This document shows, piece by piece, positions 1 to 6,456 of a stretch of 7,498 nt of DNA. The notes under the pieces were generated by a model. That model was not told where the DNA came from. It made no database searches and saw nothing but the letters and a program-made list of their open reading frames with translations. The position numbers were made by a program, and so were the translations under genes. The stretch comes from Sporomusaceae bacterium (GTDB taxonomy: Bacteria > Bacillota > Negativicutes > DSM-13327): positions 1 to 7,498 of the forward strand of contig JAPUES010000218.1 of assembly GCA_027492445.1 (NCBI GenBank). Reading direction: 5' to 3'. Numbering within the stretch: position 1 is the stretch's first letter; each line of letters starts with the position of its first letter.

Positions 1-770
1 GCCATGGCAATGGCATCCTCAGAAATATCGATTGCTGTAACTTTTTTAGCACCGTATAAGGCTGCATGTACGGTAAATGATCCTGTATGGCAAAAACAAT
101 CTAATACTTCAGCATCTTTGGCAATTTGCTTAAGAAGTAGGCGGTTTTCTCGCTGATCATAGAAAAAACCTGTTTTTTGGCCATTTTCAATATCAGCATA
201 AAAAGGTATGCCATTTTCTCGAACTTCAATCGTAGTGGGAAACTCACCTGTAATAAATCCTTTTTGCTGTTGTAAGCCTTCTAAGCGCCGTACCGATACA
301 TCATTACGCTCATAAATTCCCTCAGGCTGAAAGAGCTCCTCTAGCACAGATACAATGGTCTCTTTATGTATATCAATGCCCAAAGATAATGTTTGAATCA
401 CCATATACTTTCCAAATTTATCGACTGTCAGCGCTGGTAAAAAATCAGCTTCCCCATTCACCAATCTACAATAGTCTGGTTCACTGATAAATTTCTTCCG
501 ATATTCCCACGCAGTTTGAATACGTTTTTTGAAAAACTCCCGATCAATTGTTTCTTGTTCATTTGTCAAAATGCGTACAATAATTTGCGACTTCGGATTG
601 ATATAACCCCGCCCAAGAAATACCCGTCGCCAATTGTATACATCTACAATGTCACCTGGCTCAAACTTACCATCTATATAGTCAAGTTCACTTTGAAACA
701 CCCAAGGATGTCCATTTTCTATCCGATGCTGACCACCCTTACGTAAAAATACAGTTGCTTTTACTTTCAT
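1..770 (-). CDS. rlmI: RlmI-like class I SAM-dependent 23S rRNA (cytosine-C5) methyltransferase, 3' end cut by window edge
   Basis: The family (COG1092, RlmI/RlmK-like) methylates a cytosine of 23S rRNA at C5 using S-adenosylmethionine, in the cytoplasm. Visible are 256 complete codons of a protein that is normally about 390 residues. Residues 1 to about 75 look like the N-terminal PUA RNA-binding domain (RKGGQHRIENGHPWVF near residues 10-25, then PGDIVDVY). A linker domain follows, and the Rossmann methyltransferase fold begins near 190. It shows NGQKTGFFYDQRENR at 196-210, the SAM-binding motif VLDCFCHTGSF at 222-232 and the acidic AIDIS at 246-250. The catalytic Cys region lies beyond the left edge. 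The ATG at 768-770 is supported by a GAGGA Shine-Dalgarno about 7 nt upstream. The start lies 10 nt after the stop of the small upstream frame, so the two are probably co-transcribed. The family assignment is firm. The exact target base is inferred from the family. Confidence 0.85.
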   Translation of the reverse strand, partial: MKVKATVFLRKGGQHRIENGHPWVFQSELDYIDGKFEPGDIVDVYNWRRVFLGRGYINPKSQIIVRILTNEQETIDREFFKKRIQTAWEYRKKFISEPDYCRLVNGEADFLPALTVDKFGKYMVIQTLSLGIDIHKETIVSVLEELFQPEGIYERNDVSVRRLEGLQQQKGFITGEFPTTIEVRENGIPFYADIENGQKTGFFYDQRENRLLLKQIAKDAEVLDCFCHTGSFTVHAALYGAKKVTAIDISEDAIAM

Positions 771-780
771 ATTTAATTCC

Positions 781-1017
781 TCACTTCTGCTGTTTCTTTT
801 TCCACCAATAATAGCCAAAATAACTTGCTGCTACGATTATTAAAATACCATTCACTACTTTAAATTCATGGGCGAAATACTCGGGTTCCCAGTAGGATAT
901 TGGACTATGTACACTCATTAAGGAAATTGGATATAAAAAATAATTGGCATAGGCCGCATGGGTAAAACTATCAAGCAGCAAATGCGTTCCCCAACCAATA
1001 ACAAATAATAATAAGTC
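781..1017 (-). pseudogene. C-terminal remnant of a membrane-associated metal-dependent hydrolase-like protein (DUF457/YdjM-like)
   Basis: The open frame runs from the in-frame TAA at 1018-1020 to the TGA at 781-783, about 78 codons. No ATG or GTG is available at its head. The only usable initiator is TTG at 979-981, which gives 66 residues. The translation begins with a hydrophobic stretch (LLLFVIGWGTHLLLDSFTHA) containing the H-x-x-x-D pattern found in the middle of DUF457/YdjM-type membrane hydrolases. A second hydrophobic segment near the C-terminus (GILIIVAASYFGYYWW) ends in a basic KKKQQK tail. Such proteins normally exceed 150 residues and have an N-terminal half with further His/Asp residues. 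Only about 130 bp separate this frame from fprA, and part of that is the fprA terminator, so the N-terminal half is absent. I read it as a 5'-truncated relic. A functional short membrane protein starting at TTG, with GGGGA upstream, cannot be excluded. The family match is by motif only. Confidence 0.5.
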
Positions 1018-1028
1018 TTATCTTCTCC

Positions 1029-1047
1029 CAATCATTCAAAATGATTG
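1029..1047. repeat. Perfect 8-bp inverted repeat (operator-like dyad)
   Basis: CAATCATT-CAA-AATGATTG forms a perfect 8+3+8 dyad. It lies between the fprA terminator and the small remnant frame. Neither strand has a T-run immediately after the stem, so it does not look like an intrinsic terminator. It could be an operator or mRNA hairpin for the minus-strand remnant-rlmI unit, but no convincing promoter is seen around it. Confidence 0.4.
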
Positions 1048-1108
1048 CACGATTGACTTACTATAGTATTGAGCTAGAAATGATGAATTTATGCTTAGCT
1101 ACTGATTA

Positions 1109-1132
1109 TATAAGAGGGCTTTTCAGCCCCCT
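1109..1132 (-). terminator. Probable intrinsic terminator of the fabK-fprA unit
   Basis: Read on the minus strand just after the fprA stop, GGGCT-GAAA-AGCCC forms a GC-rich stem with a tetraloop, followed by an imperfect U-rich tail (TCTTATAT). The tail is weak, so termination may be partial, which would allow some read-through towards the remnant and rlmI. Confidence 0.6.
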
Positions 1133-1144
1133 ATTCCTCTCGTT

Positions 1145-2335
1145 CTACTCTTTAGTTGCTTGTAACTTTTTTGCAAATTCCATTCCAAAACTAAAGCATC
1201 GATCCTGCCCCTCTTTATCCGCTACCCATTTAAATGCAAGTTCTGATGATTCTAGCGCTATTCCACTTGCCTTTAAAGATTCTTCAATGGATTTTTGTGC
1301 GCCTCCAGCCCAGCCATACGCACCAAAGGCAGCGCCAATTTTGTTCACTGGCTGTAACCCCTTAAGGTAAGTAAGAAAACCGCCCATGGTGGATAATACG
1401 TCATTGTGTTGGGTGGAGGAACCGACAATGATGCCCCCTGCTTCTAATAGATCATTAATAATATCGCTCAACGAGCTTGTTGTCAATCGGTGAAGTTTTA
1501 CCGAAGAACCGCCGGCCGCTACGCCTTCTAATATGCGCCTAGCCATATCTTCTGTTGCCCCCCACATACTATCATATACAATGACTACACTATCATCATG
1601 ATAGCCACTGCCCCATTGCTCGTACTTTTTCAAAATATCTTGGATATGTGTACGCCATATTATACCATGGCTAGGCGCAATCATTTTTAAAGGTACTGTT
1701 TCTGCTTTACCTAGTGCCTTGCCGATTAATCGATTGTAGGGCATCAATATATTCGCATAATATTTTGATGCTTCATGCATAATATCAGTGATTACATTTT
1801 CATCATCAAAACGTTTGCTAGTACAAATGTGCTGACCAAAAGCATCATTAGAGAATAGAATTTCTTCACCAGTAAGGTAACTAGCCATAGAATCAGGCCA
1901 ATGTAACATCGGCATTGTAATAAACTTCAGCTTATTGCGACCAAGTTCTAGGCTATCCCCTTCTTTTACTACCAAGAAATCATATTCCTTGTGATAATGT
2001 TTAAGTATGGATTCCTTCCCTTGGGATGTTAGCACCACCTTTGCTTGGGGTGCTTTTTCCATAATGGCAGGTAATGCACTAGAATGATCTGGTTCCGTAT
2101 GATTACAAACAATATAATCAATTCGTGATGGATCTATAATTTGGCTAATACGCTCTAACAATTCTTTGGTAAAAGGCGCTTTCACAGTATCAATTAGGCA
2201 AATTTTTTCATCTACAATCAAATACGCATTATAAGTAATGCCTCTTGGTGTTTCATAGCCATGAAAATTTCGCATGGTCCAGTCCACAGCTCCTACCGAA
2301 TATACACCTTGAGCAATCTCAATATTATGCATCAT
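1145..2335 (-). CDS. fprA: A-type flavoprotein / flavodiiron protein (O2 or NO reductase)
   Basis: Flavodiiron proteins reduce O2 to water (or NO to N2O) in the cytoplasm of anaerobes, using electrons from rubredoxin, F420 or NADH via a partner. This protein has 396 residues, the usual length of the two-domain class A form. Residues 1 to about 247 are the metallo-beta-lactamase-like domain with all diiron ligands present: H79, E81, D83 and H84 (in HTEPDHS), H145 (LHWPDS), D164 (SNDAFG) and H223 (PSHG). Residues from about 248 are the flavodoxin domain, starting VVIVYDSMWGATEDMA (FMN phosphate loop), with GSSTQHNDV near 305-313 and GAYGWAGGA near 338-346. There is no fused rubredoxin or NADH-reductase domain, so an external electron donor is needed. 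AAGGAGG lies 7 nt before the ATG. The gene follows the FabK-like gene by 31 nt, probably in one transcript. Whether O2 or NO is the true substrate cannot be told from sequence. Confidence 0.95.
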   Translation of the reverse strand: MMHNIEIAQGVYSVGAVDWTMRNFHGYETPRGITYNAYLIVDEKICLIDTVKAPFTKELLERISQIIDPSRIDYIVCNHTEPDHSSALPAIMEKAPQAKVVLTSQGKESILKHYHKEYDFLVVKEGDSLELGRNKLKFITMPMLHWPDSMASYLTGEEILFSNDAFGQHICTSKRFDDENVITDIMHEASKYYANILMPYNRLIGKALGKAETVPLKMIAPSHGIIWRTHIQDILKKYEQWGSGYHDDSVVIVYDSMWGATEDMARRILEGVAAGGSSVKLHRLTTSSLSDIINDLLEAGGIIVGSSTQHNDVLSTMGGFLTYLKGLQPVNKIGAAFGAYGWAGGAQKSIEESLKASGIALESSELAFKWVADKEGQDRCFSFGMEFAKKLQATKE

Positions 2336-2366
2336 AGTACTTCCTCCTTGTTTCCTCGGTCTTTTT

Positions 2367-3305
2367 TTATAGCAATTCAGAGGCTTGTGCTAAACTCTTG
2401 TTAGCCTCTGCCATGATACTTTCAATAATATCTTTTACTGGTTCAATTTTAGTGAGTGGCAACAAACTCTGTCCAGCTTGTACCATACCATTTTCTACAT
2501 CGCCATCCACTGCCGCCAAACGATTGGTCCCTGTTGCCAAGCGAGCAAGTTCTTCTTCTGGTGTGCATTGACGCTCAAGTGCAAGAAACATTTCTGTAAA
2601 CTTGTTTTTAACACCTCGAACAGCATGACCAGACGTTAGCCCTGTGACAACACTATCCGTATCAGAGGCCGCAATTAACTTTTCTTTGAAATTAGCATGT
2701 ACAGCACATTCTTCCGCGACTAAAAACCTTGTACCCATTTGAATCCCTGCCGCTCCCATAATAAGAGCTGCTGCAAGTCCACGACCATCAGCAAATCCAC
2801 CAGCTACAATCACTGGAATATCAATCTCTGGAATGACTTGTGTCATTAAAGCCATGGTAGTTAATACGCCAATATGACCGCCAGCTTCCATACCTTCAAT
2901 TACAATAGCATCAGCACCCTTTTCTTGCACACGCTTTGCCAACTTAACATTTGGCACAACCGGGATTTTTTTTATTCCTGCTTTATCGAATTTCTCAAAA
3001 AACGGTACAGGATTACCAGCACCAAGCGTAACAAAAGCTACTTTTTCTTGGCAAATAACATCAATAATTTCATCCTTATTATTGGCCATGAGCTGAATAT
3101 TCACACCAAAAGGTTTTTCTGTAAGAGATTTCGCCAAGCGTATTTGTTCTTCAATCCACTTAGCATCACGTCCGCCTGCGGCAATAATCCCTGCCCCCCC
3201 AGCTTCTGATACTGCAGCTGCTAATTTTCCATCTGAGACCCATGCCATACCACCTTGCAGAATAGGATATTTTATATTTAGCATAGTCTGTAATTTTTTA
3301 TTCAT
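2367..3305 (-). CDS. fabK: FabK-type enoyl-ACP reductase II / nitronate monooxygenase family FMN protein
   Basis: FabK reduces enoyl-ACP with NAD(P)H through FMN in the last step of fatty-acid elongation. The wider family includes nitronate monooxygenases. The 312-residue TIM-barrel protein opens with YPILQGGMAWVSDGKLAAAVSEAGG (13-37), continues with KPFGVNI (64-70) and GAGNP (95-99), and carries EGMEAGGHIG at 137-146. His144 in that motif sits at the same position as the catalytic His of pneumococcal FabK. The FMN phosphate site follows as AGGFADGRG (168-176) and MGTRF (190-194), and GHAVRGVKN (226-234) is also FabK-like. The start is supported by AGGGGGA about 11 nt upstream. Unlike typical fabK, it is not inside a fab gene cluster here but precedes fprA, so a role as an oxidoreductase outside fatty-acid synthesis is possible. 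The family is certain. Enoyl-ACP reductase activity is likely by similarity but unproven. Confidence 0.8.
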   Translation of the reverse strand: MNKKLQTMLNIKYPILQGGMAWVSDGKLAAAVSEAGGAGIIAAGGRDAKWIEEQIRLAKSLTEKPFGVNIQLMANNKDEIIDVICQEKVAFVTLGAGNPVPFFEKFDKAGIKKIPVVPNVKLAKRVQEKGADAIVIEGMEAGGHIGVLTTMALMTQVIPEIDIPVIVAGGFADGRGLAAALIMGAAGIQMGTRFLVAEECAVHANFKEKLIAASDTDSVVTGLTSGHAVRGVKNKFTEMFLALERQCTPEEELARLATGTNRLAAVDGDVENGMVQAGQSLLPLTKIEPVKDIIESIMAEANKSLAQASELL

Positions 3306-3399
3306 AATAATAGTATCCCCCTTTTTCTAAACAAATGACCTTCTTAAAAGTTCACTATTTCTTTTACATTTTCCTGCAAAGACTTACCCATTATTTTAT

Positions 3400-3428
3400 A
3401 TAATAGATGCAAAAAATATTCTTTACAA
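3400..3428 (-). promoter_or_regulatory. Candidate sigma-A promoter for fabK-fprA
   Basis: Read on the minus strand, TTGTAA (3423-3428) and TATTAT (3400-3405) are separated by 17 nt. Transcription would start near 3393, leaving a leader of roughly 88 nt before fabK. The region is very AT-rich, so chance matches are possible. The -35 box overlaps that of the divergent speD promoter. Confidence 0.45.
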
Positions 3429-3450
3429 TACTACATAATCAATTTATAAT
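3422..3450 (+). promoter_or_regulatory. Candidate sigma-A promoter for the speD-like gene
   Basis: TTTACA (3422-3427), a 17-nt spacer and a perfect TATAAT (3445-3450) make a near-consensus vegetative promoter. Transcription would start around 3457, giving a leader of about 128 nt before the speD-like ATG. The leader contains a small hairpin, TACTTC-TTGTCG-GAAGTA, at 3528-3545. No known riboswitch was recognised. Confidence 0.55.
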
Positions 3451-3584
3451 GAAAACTTGTACAATGTCTATAACCTTTACCTAAGATTACTGATTTTAAG
3501 CAACACTATTTTATGAAGTTTTATTTTTACTTCTTGTCGGAAGTATATATTTTATTATGTTTTACAAAGGAGCGCTACAAAATT

Positions 3585-4037
3585 ATGTTAGGAATCATCG
3601 GAAGACATCTCACCATTGATATGTATGGTTGTGTATTTGAACGCCTTGATAATATTGATTTTATAAAAGAAGCCTTATCATCCGCCATAAAAGAAGGTAA
3701 CATGACTCTTCTTAGCTTTACTTGTCATAAGTTCGAACCACAAGGTTTGACAGTATTAGCCCTCTTAGCAGAGGGACATATGACCGTACATACTTATCCA
3801 GCAATGAGTTATACCGCAATCGACGTTTTCACCTGTGGCGAGGAAAGCCTGCCTGATCAAGCGGTAAAAAGTTTAAAACATTGTTTCAAACCTGAAAAAA
3901 CCAAAACAACGAATATCAAACGCGGTGATTTTGGTTCCATTAGCGATATGAAGCCCAAAATCAAAGTTAGCATTACTCCCTTACGGCGTGTCCGAGATAC
4001 TGGGGCTAAAGTTTTTAGATTTTTATCTCGCAAATAA
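3585..4037 (+). CDS. S-adenosylmethionine decarboxylase (SpeD) homologue lacking the pyruvoyl-forming serine
   Basis: SpeD enzymes make decarboxylated AdoMet for spermidine synthesis. They self-cleave at a Glu-Ser bond, turning the Ser into a pyruvoyl cofactor. This 150-residue protein has the family fold signature: GRHLTIDMYGC (6-16), FIKEAL (26-31), KFEPQGLT (49-56), HTYP (69-72) and AIDVFTCG (78-85). The processing His70 and catalytic Cys84 are retained, corresponding to His68 and Cys83 of the Thermotoga maritima enzyme. The expected E-S-H is E63-G64-H65 and the usual HT(Y/W)PE is HTYPA, so Gly replaces the pyruvoyl precursor and Ala replaces a conserved acidic residue. After the normal KRG end (112-114) there is an extra basic tail of about 36 residues. 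The ATG at 3585 is chosen because AAAGGAG lies at 3566-3572 and homology begins there. No polyamine genes flank it. It should be unable to self-process, so it may be a regulatory or prozyme-like paralogue, or have another function. That reading is inference. Confidence 0.85.
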   Translation: MLGIIGRHLTIDMYGCVFERLDNIDFIKEALSSAIKEGNMTLLSFTCHKFEPQGLTVLALLAEGHMTVHTYPAMSYTAIDVFTCGEESLPDQAVKSLKHCFKPEKTKTTNIKRGDFGSISDMKPKIKVSITPLRRVRDTGAKVFRFLSRK

Positions 4038-4062
4038 TTAAAAACCTACTCTGATTAAATGT

Positions 4063-4108
4063 AAAAATCCGTTCTAGCTTGTTACTAAGCTAGAACGGAT
4101 TTTTTTAT
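4063..4108. terminator. Strong bidirectional intrinsic terminator between speD-like gene and dha operon
   Basis: An 18-bp perfect stem (4063-4080 with 4087-4104) encloses the 6-nt loop GTTACT. The stem begins with AAAAA and ends with TTTTT, with more T after it, so both strands read as hairpin plus U-tract. It sits between the convergent speD-like gene (stop at 4037) and the last gene of the dha operon (stop at 4123) and should end both transcripts. Confidence 0.92.
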
Positions 4109-4122
4109 TTAGCCCTTACCCG

Positions 4123-4389
4123 TTATTCTTCACCAAAATTACTTTCAATAAGCTGTTGCAATGCGAGAATACATTCCTTCTCGTCTACACCATCAGCCGC
4201 AATTGTAAGCTCCGTATTTTTTGTCAATCCCATTCCCATCACTGCTAGTATACTTTTCCCATCAGCCACTTTATTATTCCCTTGTATTTTTACTTTACAG
4301 GAAAAACTGGCTGCTTTTTGTACAAATTGAGCTGCTGGTCTCGCATGCAATCCTGTACGATTAGTAATCATTACTTGTATTTCAGTCAT
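4123..4389 (-). CDS. HPr-family phosphocarrier protein, last gene of the dha operon
   Basis: HPr accepts phosphate from phospho-enzyme I on a His and passes it to EIIA-type domains, here most likely DhaM. The 88-residue product is standard HPr length. Phosphorylatable His15 lies in RTGLHARPAA (11-20). A regulatory-type Ser46 lies in ADGKSILAV (42-50), the position modified by HPr kinase in Firmicutes, but the flanking residues differ from the usual KSIMGVMSLG. The ATG at 4387-4389 is chosen because GAGGGA (4395-4400) sits 5 nt upstream. A TTG at 4402-4404 would precede that ribosome site and is unlikely. It follows dhaM by 18 nt. The order EIIA-HPr matches the domain order of the fused enterobacterial DhaM. 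It may be a dedicated donor to DhaM or the general HPr; this window cannot decide. Confidence 0.92.
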   Translation of the reverse strand: MTEIQVMITNRTGLHARPAAQFVQKAASFSCKVKIQGNNKVADGKSILAVMGMGLTKNTELTIAADGVDEKECILALQQLIESNFGEE

Positions 4390-4407
4390 TATTATCCCTC
4401 GCAATTA

Positions 4408-4800
4408 TTAGCACTTTTTGAAATTACGAGCACCTTCGGCAGTAGCTAAAACAACTTCTAGTGAACTTCCTAAGGATGCCTCCACAACAGCACTGATAGT
4501 TCCCTCTAAGATAGGAGCATCCGCGATTTTCACTTTTCCTCTTACTTCTTCATCTAGAAGTTCAAGAGCCGTATCTGTACTCATCACCGCGCTCCCTAGG
4601 TCTACCATAACCACTACTCCATCTCCACTATGAGCCGCAATAATAGCTTCACTAACCTTAACTACGTCTGTGCCAATACCGCCATCGTCCATTCCGCCAG
4701 CAGCGATGATGAGTTGCCCAGGTCTAGCCATTTGCAATGCCATTTCCCGTATACCTTCTGCCACCTTTGGGCTATGAGATACAATTACAATTCCTACCAT
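4408..4800 (-). CDS. dhaM: PTS-dependent dihydroxyacetone kinase, phosphotransferase subunit DhaM (EIIA-Man-like)
   Basis: DhaM takes phosphate from HPr and rephosphorylates the ADP held permanently by DhaL. The 130-residue protein is a single EIIA(mannose-type) domain, as in Lactococcus, without the HPr and enzyme I domains fused to it in E. coli. It starts GIVIVSHSPKVAEG with the phosphorylatable His at residue 9. It also carries GGMDDGGIGTD (35-45) and VDLGSAVMSTDTALELL (66-82), both typical of DhaM and not of sugar-specific EIIA. AGGAGG, overlapping the dhaL stop, provides the ribosome site about 10 nt before the ATG. It lies 14 nt downstream of dhaL, and the HPr gene follows 18 nt later. 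Confidence 0.95.
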   Translation of the reverse strand: MVGIVIVSHSPKVAEGIREMALQMARPGQLIIAAGGMDDGGIGTDVVKVSEAIIAAHSGDGVVVMVDLGSAVMSTDTALELLDEEVRGKVKIADAPILEGTISAVVEASLGSSLEVVLATAEGARNFKKC

Positions 4801-4814
4801 ATTCCCGAAACCTC

Positions 4815-5444
4815 CTATCCTCTAGCACGAGCAAATTCCACTAATGTCTGCAACATAATATAGGATGACGTGGCTCCAGGATCTTGATGACCAATACTAC
4901 GTTCACCTAAATAACTAGCTCGACCCTTTGTCGCAATAATCGTCTTCGTAAACTCTACTCCTTGCCTTGCGGCCTCACACGCCAGTTCCAAACACTCAAT
5001 TAAGGACTTTTCGGCGCTACTGCCTTCTATAAAAGCATCATAGGCCGGTTCCAAAGCATCAAGCATGGTTTTTTCTCCACGAACCGCCTTACCCCGTTCC
5101 TTGATTCCTGTAATAGCAGCAGCTAGCATTAAAGCTACAGTTTCTTTATCTAGCTCGTATTTGCCGAGACTTGGACTAGCAGCCCGCAAGAAGGCTGTAC
5201 CATAAAGGGGACCTGAAGCACCTCCCACGCTCGAAACAAGAGTCATACCAACCGTTTTCATCACTGTACCAATATCTTTATCTGCTCCTAATGACTGCAA
5301 TTTAGTTGCTACAGCTTCAAAACCTCTTGCCATGTTGATACCATGATCTCCGTCTCCAATAGCGGCATCTAAATCAGTTAAAAATTGTCGATTACGAATA
5401 ATTGTTTGACCGATAGCGGCCAGTGCTTCAAATGTAGAACTCAT
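4815..5444 (-). CDS. dhaL: PTS-dependent dihydroxyacetone kinase, ADP-binding subunit DhaL
   Basis: DhaL holds ADP/ATP as a bound cofactor, receives phosphate from DhaM and transfers it to dihydroxyacetone on DhaK. The product is 209 residues, matching the family (about 200-210). The Mg-binding Asp cluster is D26, D31 and D33 in LDAAIGDGDHG. The nucleotide phosphate loop is SSVGGASGPLYGTAF (71-85). The closing motif GRASYLGERSIGHQDPGA (174-191) is typical. The ATG at 5442-5444 is chosen because GGGGGA lies 6 nt upstream at 5451-5456. A longer frame reaching 5495 would overlap the end of dhaK and lacks such a site. It begins 13 nt after the dhaK stop, so translation of the two is probably coupled. 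Confidence 0.95.
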   Translation of the reverse strand: MSSTFEALAAIGQTIIRNRQFLTDLDAAIGDGDHGINMARGFEAVATKLQSLGADKDIGTVMKTVGMTLVSSVGGASGPLYGTAFLRAASPSLGKYELDKETVALMLAAAITGIKERGKAVRGEKTMLDALEPAYDAFIEGSSAEKSLIECLELACEAARQGVEFTKTIIATKGRASYLGERSIGHQDPGATSSYIMLQTLVEFARARG

Positions 5445-5457
5445 ATTATATCCCCCT

Positions 5458-6456
5458 TTAAAACTGTACCAATGCTGGTGTATCTGCTTGAGCAAATAGC
5501 AGTTCTTTCATTTCACTATCAAGTTTTAATATCGTTACAGAAAAACCAGCCATTTCTAATGATGTCATATAGTTACCTACATAGGTTTTTGCAGTTTTCA
5601 CGCCTTTTCCATTAAGGATTTCTGCAACCTTACGATTAACAACAAAGAGTTCCATAAGAGGAGTAGCACCTAATCCATTTACCAATACTGCTACTTCTTG
5701 CCCTGCAGTAAGAGGCATATCTGCAAGAATTTTGCCTACTAAATGATCTGTAATCTCATCAGCAGAACGAAGAGTTTCCCGATGAGTACCTGGCTCCCCA
5801 TGAATGCCCATACCAATTTCAATTTCATTATCCGCTAATACAAAGCTAGGTTTACCGGCAGCTGGTACTGTACAAGAGTCAAGAGCCATCCCCATAGAAC
5901 GTACGTTAGCAATAACCTTTTCCGCGACAGCTTTAACTTCTAGTAAAGTTGCTCCCGTTTCTGCTTTCGCACCAGCAATTTTATGTACAAATACTGTCCC
6001 TGCAATACCTCTTCGTCCAATCGTCCAGGTACTGTTTTCCACAGCAACATCATCATCAACAATTACTTTTTCAACGTTAATCCCCTCTGCAATCGCCATT
6101 TCAGTTGCCATTTCAAAGTTCATTACGTCGCCACTATAATTTTTTATAACTAAAAGCACTCCATTGCCACTATCTACAGCCTTTATTGCTTCATATACTT
6201 GATCAGGTGTCGGCGATGTAAATACAGCACCGGCAACAGCGCCATCTAGCATGCCTCTGCCAACAAAACCGCCATGGGATGGTTCATGACCACTACCACC
6301 ACCACTCACCAAGGCAACTTTACCATCAACTGGGGAATTTGCTCTTACTAAAACATCAAAACCTTCAACACGTTTCAGATACTGAGGATAGGCCGAAATC
6401 ATACCTTCTAACATTTCCTCAACGACTTGTTCTGGTACATTAATGATTTTTTTCAT
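5458..6456 (-). CDS. dhaK: PTS-dependent dihydroxyacetone kinase, substrate-binding subunit DhaK
   Basis: DhaK binds dihydroxyacetone as a covalent hemiaminal on a His and presents it for phosphorylation by DhaL, giving dihydroxyacetone phosphate for glycolysis. It has 332 residues, the same size class as lactococcal DhaK. The key residues are present: H57 (GGGSGHEPSHGG, 52-63), D110 (KNYSGDVMNFEMA, 105-117) and the covalent-binding H219 (GMGIHGEPG, 215-223). GRRGIAGTVFVHKIAGA (147-163) is also typical. The ATG at 6454-6456 has AAGGGGAG about 10 nt upstream. A longer TTG-started frame reaching 6576 would begin inside the sigma-54 promoter and is rejected. It is the first gene of dhaK-dhaL-dhaM-HPr. 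Because H219 is present, this is the catalytic DhaK and not a DhaQ-type regulator. Confidence 0.96.
   Translation of the reverse strand: MKKIINVPEQVVEEMLEGMISAYPQYLKRVEGFDVLVRANSPVDGKVALVSGGGSGHEPSHGGFVGRGMLDGAVAGAVFTSPTPDQVYEAIKAVDSGNGVLLVIKNYSGDVMNFEMATEMAIAEGINVEKVIVDDDVAVENSTWTIGRRGIAGTVFVHKIAGAKAETGATLLEVKAVAEKVIANVRSMGMALDSCTVPAAGKPSFVLADNEIEIGMGIHGEPGTHRETLRSADEITDHLVGKILADMPLTAGQEVAVLVNGLGATPLMELFVVNRKVAEILNGKGVKTAKTYVGNYMTSLEMAGFSVTILKLDSEMKELLFAQADTPALVQF

Noticed and set aside
1041..1370. Plus-strand open frame of 109 codons opposite the fprA end
   Set aside because: It lies antisense to the conserved FprA flavodoxin domain and runs through its terminator. It has no family resemblance.
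2874..3209. Plus-strand open frame of 111 codons inside the FabK-like gene
   Set aside because: It is antisense to well-conserved FabK motifs, with Cys/Phe/Asn-rich low-quality translation and no ribosome site context.
3464..3484. Six-codon open frame (MSITFT) in the speD-like leader, reminiscent of the hexapeptide upstream frame of mammalian AdoMet decarboxylase mRNA
   Set aside because: It has no Shine-Dalgarno and is far from the main start. Frames this short are common by chance in AT-rich DNA, so the resemblance is only in length.
3513..3584. N-terminal extension of the SpeD-like protein by 24 residues
   Set aside because: The ATG at 3513 has no ribosome site and the extension is hydrophobic with no family match. 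AAAGGAG precedes the ATG at 3585, where homology begins.
5804..6139. Plus-strand open frame of 111 codons inside dhaK, with similar ones near 4418-4633 and 4630-4863
   Set aside because: These have Ser/Thr/Ala-rich shadow translations opposite conserved Dha genes, a common by-product of codon bias.
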